Shown: piece after piece, positions 26,807-35,650 of the stretch
Position numbering within the stretch: the first letter of the stretch is position 1
How the letters are laid out: each line of letters begins with the position of its first letter
Assembly: GCA_947346365.1 (NCBI GenBank)
Contig: CANAAV010000008.1
Coordinates: 1-64,000, forward strand
Direction: 5' to 3'
DNA: 64,000 nucleotides
Source: an uncultured Flavonifractor sp.
GTDB taxonomy: Bacteria; Bacillota; Clostridia; Oscillospirales; Oscillospiraceae
Program-made: the position numbers and the translations under genes
Notes under the pieces: generated by a model
What the model saw: only the letters and a program-made list of their open reading frames with translations
Databases searched by the model: none
What the model was told of the DNA's origin: nothing

Positions 26807-26820
26807 GGAGGGCAGCGAAG

Positions 26821-27468
26821 ATGAATGTGAAAAAGCAATTAATGGATGGGCTGTTCTTCCAGAACCCCGTCACGGTCCAGCTGCTGGGCATGTGCTCGGT
26901 GCTGGCGATTACCACCACCCTGTTTAACGGCATCGGCATGGGATTGTCCGTGCTGGTCATCCTGACCTGCGCCAACGTGGTGATTGCACTGCTGCGGAAG
27001 ATCATCCCCAGCAAGATCCGCATCGCCTGCTATATTGTGGTAATCGCGGGCTTCGTGACCATCGTGGATCTGGCTTTGAAGGCCTTTCTGCCCGACCTGT
27101 CCAAATCCCTGGGCCTGTTTATCCCCTTGATCGTGGTTAACTGCATTATCCTGGGCCGGGCGGAATCCTTTGCCTCCAAAAACGGCGTGGCCGCCTCCGC
27201 GCTGGACGGCGTGTTCCAGGGACTGGGCTACACCATGGTGCTGGTGATCATGTGCGTGGTCCGTGAGCTGCTGGGCAACGGCACCTTCGGCGGCGGCATC
27301 CTCAACGGCGGCGAGGGCATCCGCATCATTCCCGAGGGCATTCCCGCCCTGGGCATGATTCTTCCGGTGGGCGGCTTTTTGACCCTGGCTGCGGTGATTG
27401 CCGCTATGCAGTACATCCTCAACAAGCCCAAGAAAACCGAGACTAAGAGCGAGGAGGTGGCGAAGTAA
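26821..27468 (+). CDS. rnfE: Rnf complex subunit E
   Basis: A 215-residue integral membrane subunit with about six hydrophobic segments. It is homologous to RnfA and NqrD and helps form the membrane core that holds an iron-sulfur centre and the ion path. The segment NCIILGRAESFASKNGV is the conserved RnfE/NqrD signature. The ATG at 26821 is preceded by AAGGAGG. Its stop overlaps the rnfA start (TAATG). The C-terminus is short and Lys-rich. Confidence 0.95.
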   Translation: MNVKKQLMDGLFFQNPVTVQLLGMCSVLAITTTLFNGIGMGLSVLVILTCANVVIALLRKIIPSKIRIACYIVVIAGFVTIVDLALKAFLPDLSKSLGLFIPLIVVNCIILGRAESFASKNGVAASALDGVFQGLGYTMVLVIMCVVRELLGNGTFGGGILNGGEGIRIIPEGIPALGMILPVGGFLTLAAVIAAMQYILNKPKKTETKSEEVAK

Positions 27469-28058
27469 TGGACTGGGCCAACCTTTTCTCCATTGCCCTG
27501 GGCGCCATCCTGGTCAATAACTTCATCGTGGCGCAGTTTTTGGGCATCTGCCCCTTTATGGGCGTCTCCAAAAAGGTGGAGACCGCCTCCGGCATGGGTA
27601 TGGCGGTCATCTTTGTCATGGGCTTGGCCAGCGCCATCTGCTGGCCCATCAACCGCTTTATTTTGGAGCCGTTTAACCTGACCTTTATGCAGACGGTGAC
27701 CTTTATCCTGGTCATTGCCTCCCTGGTGCAGTTCATTGAAATGTTTCTGCAAAAGGCCATGCCCGCCCTCTACGAGGCCCTGGGCGTATACCTGCCCCTG
27801 ATTACTACCAACTGCGCCGTGCTGGGCGTGGTGCTCCAGAACACCCAGAACAGCTACGGCTTTATTGAAAGTGTGGTCTACGGCGTCACGGGCGGCGTGG
27901 GCTTCCTGCTGGTGATCGTGCTCTTTGCCAGCATTCGGGAGCGCATGGAATTTTCCGAGTGGCCCAAAGCGTTCGACGGTTTCCCCATTGCTCTGGTGGC
28001 CGCGGGGCTGATCGCGCTGTCCTTCATGGGCTTCTCCGGCCTGAAGGTCGTCTTTTAA
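27468..28058 (+). CDS. rnfA: Rnf complex subunit A
   Basis: A 196-residue, six-helix membrane subunit. Signatures are NNFIVAQFLGICPFMGVSKK near the N-terminus and LPLITTNCAVLGVVLQNTQ in the middle. With RnfE it forms the inverted-topology pair that binds a membrane [2Fe-2S] centre. It overlaps the rnfE stop by one base and is followed by rnfB after 15 bp. The length equals the family norm. Confidence 0.96.
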   Translation: MDWANLFSIALGAILVNNFIVAQFLGICPFMGVSKKVETASGMGMAVIFVMGLASAICWPINRFILEPFNLTFMQTVTFILVIASLVQFIEMFLQKAMPALYEALGVYLPLITTNCAVLGVVLQNTQNSYGFIESVVYGVTGGVGFLLVIVLFASIRERMEFSEWPKAFDGFPIALVAAGLIALSFMGFSGLKVVF

Positions 28059-28073
28059 AGGAGGGCGGAACGA

Positions 28074-29006
28074 ATGAATCCTGAATTACTGCGAGCTGCA
28101 ATTATTGCTGTGGTCGTCCTGGCCGCCCTGGGCGCGATTTTCGGCCTGGTGCTGGCCTTTGCGGCGAAAGCCTTCGCCGTGGAGAAGGACCCCCGCGAGG
28201 AGGCCATCGCCGGCATTCTGCCCGGCGCCAACTGCGGCGGCTGCGGCTTTCCCGGCTGCGGCGGTTATGCCGCCGCTGTGGCGGCGGGCAAGGCCCCGGT
28301 CAACGCCTGCGCCGCCGGCGGCGCGGCGGTAGCCGACAAGATCGGCGAGATCATGGGCGTTTCGGCGGGCGCCTCCGTCAAGATGCTGGCCCAGGTGCAC
28401 TGCACCGGCTGCGGCCAGAACACCAAAAAGTATGACTATGTGGGCCTGCAGGACTGCGTGGCGGCCTCCATCCTCCCCGGCGGCGGAGATTTAGGCTGCG
28501 GCTTTGGTTGCCTGGGCCTGGGCTCCTGTGAAAAGGCGTGTCCCTTTGACGCAATCCACGTGGTGGACGGCGTTGCGAAGGTAGACGAGGAGAAGTGCAA
28601 GTCCTGCGGCAAGTGCGTGGACACCTGTCCCAAGCACCTGATTTCTCTGGTGCCCTACAAGACCAAACGCCATGTGGCCATCACCTGCTCCTCCCATGAC
28701 AAGGGGCCCGACGTGCGCAAGTTGTGTGAAAACGGCTGTATCGGCTGTACCCTGTGCGCCAAGGCGTGCCCCAAAGAGGCCATCAGCATGGTCAATAATT
28801 TGGCGGTCATCGACTATGATAAGTGCATTGGCTGCGGCATCTGCGCCCAGAAATGCCCCCGCAAGCTGATTACCGTGGACGGCAAGGTGCCTGAGCCCAA
28901 GCCCCAGGCCCCCAAGCCTGCCGCGCCTGCCGCAGCGCCCAAGGCGGAAGAGCCCGCCAAGAAAGAAGAGGTCTCCGCGGCGGCTTCCGGCGAACAGAAC
29001 GTATAA
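28074..29006 (+). CDS. rnfB: Rnf complex subunit B, ferredoxin-accepting
   Basis: A 310-residue subunit. After an N-terminal membrane helix comes the [4Fe-4S] motif GANCGGCGFPGCGGYA. Three further four-cysteine motifs follow: CKSCGKCVDTCPKHL, CIGCTLCAKACPKEA and CIGCGICAQKCPRKL. It receives electrons from reduced ferredoxin and passes them into the complex. The last 45 residues are a Pro/Ala/Lys/Glu-rich tail without cysteines. Last gene of the operon, with a strong terminator just after it. Confidence 0.95.
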   Translation: MNPELLRAAIIAVVVLAALGAIFGLVLAFAAKAFAVEKDPREEAIAGILPGANCGGCGFPGCGGYAAAVAAGKAPVNACAAGGAAVADKIGEIMGVSAGASVKMLAQVHCTGCGQNTKKYDYVGLQDCVAASILPGGGDLGCGFGCLGLGSCEKACPFDAIHVVDGVAKVDEEKCKSCGKCVDTCPKHLISLVPYKTKRHVAITCSSHDKGPDVRKLCENGCIGCTLCAKACPKEAISMVNNLAVIDYDKCIGCGICAQKCPRKLITVDGKVPEPKPQAPKPAAPAAAPKAEEPAKKEEVSAAASGEQNV

Positions 29007-29025
29007 GAACGGCATTATAAGCTGG

Positions 29026-29062
29026 CCGGGGTGGGACGTGAAACGCGTCCCACCCGGTTTTT
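29026..29062 (+). terminator. Intrinsic terminator of the rnf operon
   Basis: A stem of about 11-12 bp (GGTGGGACG with CGTCCCACC plus outer pairs) with a loop of about 7 bases, followed by TTTTT. Confidence 0.85.
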
Positions 29063-29143
29063 ATCTATTTTTAATCCAGGCTTCAGAGCAGTTTCAGATA
29101 GATGCGGTATACTCTGGACAATGAAAGAAAGGAGGAACCGAGA

Positions 29144-29383
29144 ATGGTTACCTTATTGAGCCTGTCTGTGATCTGCCTGGTGGCGGTGATTCTGATTCCT
29201 GTGGTACTGTCAATCATCGGCCTGCCGCTGATGCTTCTGCTGGGACTGCTGCCCTGGCTGCTGCGTGTGGCGGGAGTGGTGCTGCTGCTGAAGGCCATTT
29301 TCCAGCAGCCCACGAAGTGGGAAAACTTTCTGCCCGCTCTGGCGGCATTTGTCCTCTCCGCTGTGATTGGATGGATATTCTAA
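29144..29383 (+). CDS. Unrecognised small two-helix membrane protein
   Basis: A 79-residue, strongly hydrophobic protein: one long hydrophobic stretch (about residues 1-48, likely two helices), a short polar loop (LKAIFQQPTKWENFLP) and a C-terminal helix (ALAAFVLSAVIGWIF). The ATG at 29144 has AAAGGAGGAA upstream, a strong site. A TATACT -10-like element at 29108 suggests separate transcription from rnf. I recognise no family; size and topology are compatible with a small stress or holin-like membrane protein, but this is not evidence of function. Confidence 0.6.
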   Translation: MVTLLSLSVICLVAVILIPVVLSIIGLPLMLLLGLLPWLLRVAGVVLLLKAIFQQPTKWENFLPALAAFVLSAVIGWIF

Positions 29384-29448
29384 ACCGGGCGGTATGAGGC
29401 ACAGGGAGCAGCACGGTTTTATCGCTGAAAAGTAGAGATATACAGCAA

Positions 29449-29485
29449 AAAACCAGGAGCAGCCGGAAGGCGCTCCTGGTTTTTT
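29449..29485. terminator. Bidirectional intrinsic terminator
   Basis: A perfect 12-bp stem AAAACCAGGAGC / GCTCCTGGTTTT, with T-runs on both strands, between the small membrane protein and the amino acid importer operon. Confidence 0.85.
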
Positions 29486-29510
29486 GTCAGCTTTGACGAA
29501 TGAATAATTA

Positions 29511-29538
29511 TTGCATTTTCTTGGATATGATGTATAAT
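29511..29538 (+). promoter_or_regulatory. Promoter of the amino acid ABC importer
   Basis: -35 TTGCAT, 16-bp spacer, perfect -10 TATAAT. Confidence 0.7.
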
Positions 29539-29595
29539 ATGAACCGTACTTACAGCGGCAAAGCCGTTGACCCAAGGAACAAGGAGAGAATGAAT

Positions 29596-30450
29596 ATGAA
29601 ACGGATGAAACAGATTTTCGCGCTGGCGCTGGCGCTGGCCCTGTGCATCGGTCTGATGGCCGGCTGTGGCAACGGCACCGCGCCCAGCGGCAGCGCCGCT
29701 ACCCCCGCTCCGGCCGGAACCCCCGGCACAGGCGCCTCCGGCGAGAGCGGCTTTACCACAGTAGAGCCGGGCAAGCTCCATATGTCCACCAACGCCTCCT
29801 TCCCGCCCTATGAGATGACCACCGACGCCGGCGGCTTTGAGGGCATTGATGTAGAGGTGGCCGCCGCCATCGCCGAAAAACTGGGCCTGGAACTGGTTGT
29901 GGACGACATGGGCTTTGACGCGGCCCTTACCGCCGTGCAGACCGGGCAGAGCGACATCGCTATGGCGGGTATCACCGTCAACAAGGAGCGCCAGGAAGTG
30001 ATGGACTTCTCCGACAGCTACGCCACCGGCGTGCAGGTGATTATTGTCAAAGAGGGCTCTCCCATCGAGACCGTGGACGATCTGGCCAACGCCAGCATGA
30101 TCGGCACCCAGAAGGCCACTACCGGCTATATCTACTGCTCCGACACCCCGGAAAACGGCGGCTATGGCGAGGATCATGTGACCGCCTTTGACACTGGCGC
30201 TCTTGCCGTGATGGCTCTGGTGAACGGCCAGGTGGACGCGGTAGTCATCGATAACGAGCCCGCTAAGAGCTTTGTGGCGGAGAACGAGGGATTGAAGATC
30301 CTGGATACCGAGTTTGCCGTGGAGGATTACGCCATCGGTTTTGCCAAAGGCAACACCGCCCTGTTGGAGGCCGTGAACGCCGCCATGGCTGAACTGAAGG
30401 CGGACGGCACCTTCCAGCAGATCGTAGACAGGTATATTACCGCCGGTTAA
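29596..30450 (+). CDS. Polar amino acid ABC importer, substrate-binding lipoprotein
   Basis: A 284-residue lipoprotein of the SBP_bac_3 family. The signal peptide ends at the lipobox LMAGC, followed by a Pro/Ala/Gly-rich linker. The binding domain starts at KLHMSTNASFPPYEM and contains the family signature GFEGIDVEVAAAIAEKLGL. It captures an amino acid outside the cell. The ATG at 29596 is nine bases after AAGGAG; an ATG six bases earlier is too close. The binding pocket cannot be read for specificity. Neighbouring lysine and Rnf genes make a fermentable amino acid plausible. Confidence 0.9.
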   Translation: MKRMKQIFALALALALCIGLMAGCGNGTAPSGSAATPAPAGTPGTGASGESGFTTVEPGKLHMSTNASFPPYEMTTDAGGFEGIDVEVAAAIAEKLGLELVVDDMGFDAALTAVQTGQSDIAMAGITVNKERQEVMDFSDSYATGVQVIIVKEGSPIETVDDLANASMIGTQKATTGYIYCSDTPENGGYGEDHVTAFDTGALAVMALVNGQVDAVVIDNEPAKSFVAENEGLKILDTEFAVEDYAIGFAKGNTALLEAVNAAMAELKADGTFQQIVDRYITAG

Positions 30451-30460
30451 ATTGCGCAGA

Positions 30461-30492
30461 GAAGGGCGGCCCGGAAGGCCGCCCTTCTTGTC
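30461..30492 (+). terminator. Attenuating hairpin between binding protein and permease genes
   Basis: A perfect 11-bp stem GAAGGGCGGCC / GGCCGCCCTTC, then a weak T-rich run (TTGTCT). It would let part of the transcripts stop after the binding-protein gene, giving excess lipoprotein over permease. Confidence 0.65.
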
Positions 30493-30516
30493 TATGAGAG
30501 GAAAGGAGGCCCCCTG

Positions 30517-31245
30517 ATGCTCCAAGGGATTGGTTGGCTGGACAGCATAGGCCCCCGCTTGCAGCGGGCTTTTGTCGAGGGCGAGCGCTGGAAGCTTTAC
30601 TTGCAGGGCCTGGGCGTTACGCTGGAATTGACCGTGGTGGCCTTGATTTTCGGCGTGCTGCTGGGTTTGGTGGTGGCTGTGGTGCGCACCGCCCACGACC
30701 AGCAGCGCCTGGGCCGGAAAAACCCCGTGCTGGGTGTGTTGAACGTGCTGTGCCAGATATACACTACGGTGATTCGGGGCACGCCCATGCTGGTGCAGCT
30801 GTACATCTGGACGTTTGTCATCTTCCCCAGCGAGCGCAACAAGGTGCTGGTGGGCTTTATCGGCCTGGGCGTCAACTCAGGGGCCTATGTGGCGGAGATT
30901 ATCCGCGGCGGCCTGATGAGCGTGGACGCGGGACAGAGCGAGGCGGGGCGCTCTCTGGGCCTGAACTATTTTGACACCATGCGCTTTATTGTCATACCCC
31001 AGGCGTTTAAAAATATCCTGCCCTCTCTGGGCAACGAGTTTATCACCCTGTTTAAGGACACCTCGCTGGTGCAGGCCATCGGCGGCGCGGAGATGCTCTA
31101 CTATGCCAGCACCATCGGCGGCAGGACCTTTGACTATATGCCGCCTCTCATCGGCATTGCTGCGATGTACCTGGTGGTTGTTATCCTATTTACCTGGCTC
31201 CAGGGGAAGCTGGAAAGGAGGCTGAGGGAAAGTGATCGACGTTAA
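30517..31245 (+). CDS. Polar amino acid ABC importer, permease
   Basis: A 242-residue HisM/GlnP-type permease with five predicted membrane helices. The EAA-type coupling loop is [28 protein letters not shown], and [15 protein letters not shown] is the family's conserved C-terminal segment. It forms the channel, probably as a homodimer, since only one permease gene is present. AAAGGAGG precedes the ATG. Its end overlaps the ATPase gene by 14 bp. Confidence 0.92.
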   Translation: MLQGIGWLDSIGPRLQRAFVEGERWKLYLQGLGVTLELTVVALIFGVLLGLVVAVVRTAHDQQRLGRKNPVLGVLNVLCQIYTTVIRGTPMLVQLYIWTFVIFPSERNKVLVGFIGLGVNSGAYVAEIIRGGLMSVDAGQSEAGRSLGLNYFDTMRFIVIPQAFKNILPSLGNEFITLFKDTSLVQAIGGAEMLYYASTIGGRTFDYMPPLIGIAAMYLVVVILFTWLQGKLERRLRESDRR

Positions 31246-31954
31246 AAACCTCTCCAAATCCTTTGGGAAGCATCTGGTGCTGGATAATATTTCCGAGCAT
31301 ATCTCCCCCGGAGAGAAGGTTGTGGTCATTGGTCCCTCCGGCTCCGGCAAGTCCACCTTTCTCAGGTGTCTGAACCTGCTGGAGGAGCCCTCCGGAGGAA
31401 GCATTACCTTTGACGGAACGGTTATCACCGATCCCAAGACGGACATCAACAAGATCCGCCGGCAAATGGGCATGGTGTTTCAGCATTTTAACCTGTTTCC
31501 CAACATGACGATCCGCAAAAATATTACCTTGGCTCCGGTGCGCACGGGATTGATGAAGCAGGAAGAGGCTGACGAGACCGCGCTTACCCTGCTCAAGCGG
31601 GTGGGCCTGGAGGAGAAGGAGAATTCCTATCCCGCCCAGCTCTCCGGCGGGCAGAAGCAGCGCATTGCCATTGTGCGGGCCTTGGCCATGCGGCCCAAGC
31701 TCATGCTCTTTGACGAGCCTACCTCCGCTCTGGACCCGGAAATGGTGGGCGAGGTGCTGGAGGTTATGAAGGAGCTGGCTGAGGAGGGGATGACCATGGT
31801 GGTGGTCACCCATGAAATGGGGTTTGCCCGGGAGGTTGGCACCCGAGTGCTCTTCATGGACGGCGGCAAGATTTTGGAGCAGAATGAGCCCCACGCCTTT
31901 TTTGACGCCCCCAGAGAGGAACGGACCCGTGAATTTTTGTCTAAAGTACTGTAA
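31232..31954 (+). CDS. Polar amino acid ABC importer, ATPase (GlnQ type)
   Basis: A 240-residue ATP-binding subunit: Walker [10 protein letters not shown] (about residues 34-42), signature LSGGQKQR, Walker [17 protein letters not shown], and the H-loop VVTHEMGFA. The GTG start lies inside the permease gene behind GGAGGCTGAGGG. It is the third and last gene of the operon, followed by a terminator. GlnQ-type sequence does not by itself reveal the substrate. Confidence 0.93.
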   Translation: MIDVKNLSKSFGKHLVLDNISEHISPGEKVVVIGPSGSGKSTFLRCLNLLEEPSGGSITFDGTVITDPKTDINKIRRQMGMVFQHFNLFPNMTIRKNITLAPVRTGLMKQEEADETALTLLKRVGLEEKENSYPAQLSGGQKQRIAIVRALAMRPKLMLFDEPTSALDPEMVGEVLEVMKELAEEGMTMVVVTHEMGFAREVGTRVLFMDGGKILEQNEPHAFFDAPREERTREFLSKVL

Positions 31955-31964
31955 TCAGCCTAAA

Positions 31965-31998
31965 AAATCCGGGAAAGCATATGCTTTCCCGGATTTCA
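31965..31998. terminator. Bidirectional terminator hairpin
   Basis: A perfect 16-bp palindromic stem AAATCCGGGAAAGCAT and its complement, between the importer operon and the convergent mfd gene. Confidence 0.8.
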
Positions 31999-32036
31999 TT
32001 TGCTAAAATTCTATGGCGCAAACGTCTGGGAGCGGC

Positions 32037-35000
32037 CTATTCGCCGGCGAGTTTTGCATAACGCTCCACCAGCTTCCGCCCCAGCTTCAGGGCGTCCTCC
32101 CCCTTTTTCAGCCGAAGGGCCAGATAGGGCTTTTCCCCTGCGGAGAAGAGCAGGCGGCCCTGGTACTGGCCGCACAGGGCACTGACCTGTTGGAGGTCAA
32201 AACGGGTGAGGTAGAAGTTGAGGCTCATCCCCTTCTGAGAAATTTCTGAGATGCCGCACCGGGCGGCGTCTGAGCGCAGCAGCGCCACGGAAATGAGGTT
32301 ATTGACCGAACGGGGAGGGTCCCCGTAGCGGTCAATGAGCTCGTCGGTGAGATCATCGGCGTCCGCCTCGCTGCGGATGGCGGCAAGACGGCGGTAGAGG
32401 TCCATCCGCTGCTCCGGGGAGGGCACGTAGCGGTCCGGAATGGAGGCGGCCACGCTCAAGTCGGCGGCGCACTCGGTCTGCACGGGGGGCGTCTCCCCCC
32501 GCTCCTCCAGAACCGCCTCCTCCAGAAGCTTTAAGTACATGTCATATCCCACGCTGAGAAGGAATCCGCTCTGCTCCGGGCCGAGAATATTGCCCGCCCC
32601 GCGGATCTCCAGATCCCGCATGGCGATCTTGAAGCCGGAGCCGAATTCCGCGAATTCGCGGATCGCACCCAGACGCTTAGCGGCCACCTCGGAGAGCACC
32701 TTGCCCCGGCGGTAGGTGAGATAGGCATAGGCTCTCCGGCTGGAGCGGCCCACCCGGCCCCGAATTTGATGCAGCTGCGCCAGGCCCATTTTGTCCGCAT
32801 CTTCGATAATCAGGGTGTTGACGTTGGAGATGTCGATGCCGGTTTCGATGATGGTGGTGCACACCAGTACGTCTACTTCTCCCTCGCTCATACGGGTCAT
32901 GACGTCGTTGAGCTCCTCCTGGCTCATCTTTCCATGGGCCACGGCTACGGCGGCGTCCTCCCCCAGCAGGCTTTGGATGCGCCCGGCGGTCTGGGTGATG
33001 GTCTCCACCCGGTTGTGGAGGTAATAGGCCTGCCCGCCCCGCTCCAGCTCCCGGCGCAGAGCGTCGGAGAGCACCCCCCAGTCGTGCTCCAGCACATAGG
33101 TCTGCACCGGCTGGCGGTCCAGGGGGGGCTCCTCCAGGGTGGACATATCCCGGATGCCGGACAGGGCCATGTTCAAAGTGCGGGGGATGGGGGTGGCGGA
33201 CAGGGTGAGCACGTCCACCTGGCGGGAGAGCTCCTTGAGCCTCTCCTTGTGGGTGACGCCGAAACGCTGCTCTTCATCCACCACTAAAAGCCCCAAGTCT
33301 TTAAATTTTACATCCTTTTGCAGCAGACGGTGGGTGCCGACGAGCAGATCTACCCCTCCGTTCTCCACCCGGCGGAGGGTATCCTTCATCTGGGCGGCGC
33401 TGCGGAAACGGGAGACCACGTCGATTTCCACCGGGTACTTAGCGAAGCGCTGCTTGGCGCTTAGAAAATGCTGCCGGGCCAGTACGGTGGTGGGGACCAG
33501 AATGGCGGCCTGCTTGCCGTCCAGAACGCACTTCATAATGGCTCGGAAGGCCACCTCTGTTTTGCCGTACCCCACGTCTCCGCACAAAAGCCGGTCCATG
33601 GGCCGGGCAAGCTCCATGTCCCGCTTGATTTCCGCGATGCAGCGCAGCTGGTCGTCGGTCTCGGCATACTCAAACTGCTCCTCAAATTCCCGCATCCAGG
33701 GGGAGTCCGGGGAAAAGGCGAAGCCCGGCTGCCGCTGCCGCTGGGCGTAGAGTTGGATGAGCCCCTTTGCCAGGTCCTTAACCGCCTTGCGGGCCCGGCT
33801 CTTGGCCTTTTCCCAGTCGCTCCCCCCCAGCTTGGAGAGCTTTTTGGTCTCCTGGGCGTCCTCACCGGCGCCGATGTACTTGCTGACCAGGTCCAGCTGG
33901 GTGGCGGGCACGTAGAGCACGTCCGCCCCGGCATAGGCGATTTTGACATAGTCCTTTTCAATGCCGTCCACCGCCATCTTGGTCATCTCTAAAAACCGCC
34001 CCACGCCGTGGTGGGCGTGGACCACCAGGTCCCCGGGGGAGAGGTCGGCGTAAGATTTGAGCTTTTCCCGGTTGGTGAGAGCCTTGAGCTTTTTCTTTTT
34101 GGGCAGGGCACCCTGCCCCTCGGTGAGCACCGCCAAATGGGCCGAGGGATACTCCACCCCGGCGGTGAGCCCTCCCACGGCGATCACCGCCCTGCCGTAG
34201 TCCGGCAGGCCATGGAGCTGAAAATCCACGGCGGTTTTCATGTTCTGTTCCCGCAGCAGGGCCTGAAGATTCAAAGCGCGCTGCTCGCTGCCCGAGAGCA
34301 CCACCGTGCGAAAGCCGTCCCCCACATAGTGGGCCAGGTCGGACACGGCGGTCTCCAGGCTGGCGCCGTAGGAGGGCAGCTGCTTAGCCAAAAGACTGAG
34401 CAGGGTGCGGGGGGGACGGGGGCAGCTGGAGGAGGCGAAGGAGTCCAGATAGCACACCGGATAGTCCTCCAGCACGCTGCATAGCGCGTCAAAGCTCCGG
34501 GCAAATTCCGCCAGCTCTCCGGCCACAAGGCCGCTCTCCAGCAGAGTCTGGGTATCCTGCTCCAGCTGCCAGCTGTAGTGTTGCGCCCGCTCGGCTACGC
34601 GGGGACTCTCGCTGAAGCACACCACCGCGTCTGGGGGCAGGTAGTCCGCCGCGGTGGACAGGGTGGGGTAGACCAGGGCCAGATAGCGGTCCAGGGCGGG
34701 AAAGCTGCTGCCGGCAGACAGCCGCTCCCGGTCCTCCTCCAAGGTGGAGAGCAGCTTTTCAGCGCCACGCCTGCGCCGGGTCCGGGTGAGCACGCCGTCC
34801 AGCCCCTCCAGCAGTCCGGCCCAGCCTCCCGGCGCGCACTGGGGGAGCACCTCCGCGGCGGGGAGTAGCTCCGCCGCCGGGACATTTTCCACCCGCCGCT
34901 GGGTGCCGGGGTCAAAAAATCCCAGGGAATCGATCTCGTCCCCAAAAAATTCAGCCCGGACGGGGCGGCTGTGGGCGGGGGAAAAGAAGTCCAGAATACC

Positions 35001-35531
35001 CCCGCGCAGGGCGAACTGTCCCACGCCCTCCACCTGTTCGCAGCGGACGTAGCCGGCCGCGGCGAGATCCTGAGCCAGCCGGGCCAGATCGTGCTGCTCC
35101 CCCACCCGCAGCAGGCGGGCTGTCCGGGCCAAAACGGCGGGGGGCAGGGTGCGCTGCATCAGAGCTTCGACCGTGCACACCAGCAGGGGACATTCCCCGG
35201 CGGATAGGGCGCGCAGAGCCGACAGGCGCTTATGCTCCCACTGGCGGGAGGCTACGGCGGCGTTGTAAAAGGTGAACTCCCGGGCAAAGAGGGTGCGCAC
35301 CTCCTCCCCGGTGAAAGCGCGCAGGTCCCGGGCCATCCGCTCGGCTTCCCCCTCGTCGGCGCAGAGCATGACTATGGGGCGCTCCAAGGAGCGGTGCAGT
35401 CCCGCGGCAAAATGGGCCCGGTGGACGGCGGAGAGCCCTACCGCCTCTACCGGGCAGGCGCCGCTGTCCACTGCCGCCGCCAGGGAGCGGTATTCCGGTA
35501 TGTCGTTGAGGGCGGATAGGAGTTGTTTCAT
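32037..35531 (-). CDS. mfd: Transcription-repair coupling factor Mfd
   Basis: A 1164-residue DNA translocase that removes stalled RNA polymerase from lesions and recruits UvrA. It has the UvrB-homology region in the N-terminal third, the RNA-polymerase-interacting domain (GDLVVHAHHGVGRFLEM), a RecG-like helicase core with Walker A GDVGYGKTEVAFRA, the VVDEEQRFGVTHKE box and the QIRGRVGRSSRRAYAY motif, and a C-terminal TRCF domain. Length is normal. Its stop faces the amino acid importer operon; upstream are the dnaC- and dnaD-like genes on the same strand. Confidence 0.97.
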   Translation of the reverse strand: MKQLLSALNDIPEYRSLAAAVDSGACPVEAVGLSAVHRAHFAAGLHRSLERPIVMLCADEGEAERMARDLRAFTGEEVRTLFAREFTFYNAAVASRQWEHKRLSALRALSAGECPLLVCTVEALMQRTLPPAVLARTARLLRVGEQHDLARLAQDLAAAGYVRCEQVEGVGQFALRGGILDFFSPAHSRPVRAEFFGDEIDSLGFFDPGTQRRVENVPAAELLPAAEVLPQCAPGGWAGLLEGLDGVLTRTRRRRGAEKLLSTLEEDRERLSAGSSFPALDRYLALVYPTLSTAADYLPPDAVVCFSESPRVAERAQHYSWQLEQDTQTLLESGLVAGELAEFARSFDALCSVLEDYPVCYLDSFASSSCPRPPRTLLSLLAKQLPSYGASLETAVSDLAHYVGDGFRTVVLSGSEQRALNLQALLREQNMKTAVDFQLHGLPDYGRAVIAVGGLTAGVEYPSAHLAVLTEGQGALPKKKKLKALTNREKLKSYADLSPGDLVVHAHHGVGRFLEMTKMAVDGIEKDYVKIAYAGADVLYVPATQLDLVSKYIGAGEDAQETKKLSKLGGSDWEKAKSRARKAVKDLAKGLIQLYAQRQRQPGFAFSPDSPWMREFEEQFEYAETDDQLRCIAEIKRDMELARPMDRLLCGDVGYGKTEVAFRAIMKCVLDGKQAAILVPTTVLARQHFLSAKQRFAKYPVEIDVVSRFRSAAQMKDTLRRVENGGVDLLVGTHRLLQKDVKFKDLGLLVVDEEQRFGVTHKERLKELSRQVDVLTLSATPIPRTLNMALSGIRDMSTLEEPPLDRQPVQTYVLEHDWGVLSDALRRELERGGQAYYLHNRVETITQTAGRIQSLLGEDAAVAVAHGKMSQEELNDVMTRMSEGEVDVLVCTTIIETGIDISNVNTLIIEDADKMGLAQLHQIRGRVGRSSRRAYAYLTYRRGKVLSEVAAKRLGAIREFAEFGSGFKIAMRDLEIRGAGNILGPEQSGFLLSVGYDMYLKLLEEAVLEERGETPPVQTECAADLSVAASIPDRYVPSPEQRMDLYRRLAAIRSEADADDLTDELIDRYGDPPRSVNNLISVALLRSDAARCGISEISQKGMSLNFYLTRFDLQQVSALCGQYQGRLLFSAGEKPYLALRLKKGEDALKLGRKLVERYAKLAGE

Positions 35532-35650
35532 AGCTTACCTCTCTGGTGCGTCTATTTTGGACAGCATACCACACCCCGCCGTAAATAGTCCGTCGATACG
35601 GCGGGGCGCGGTGAAACGTATGGGTGTGAAGTGCTGGCGGAATCAGGCTC

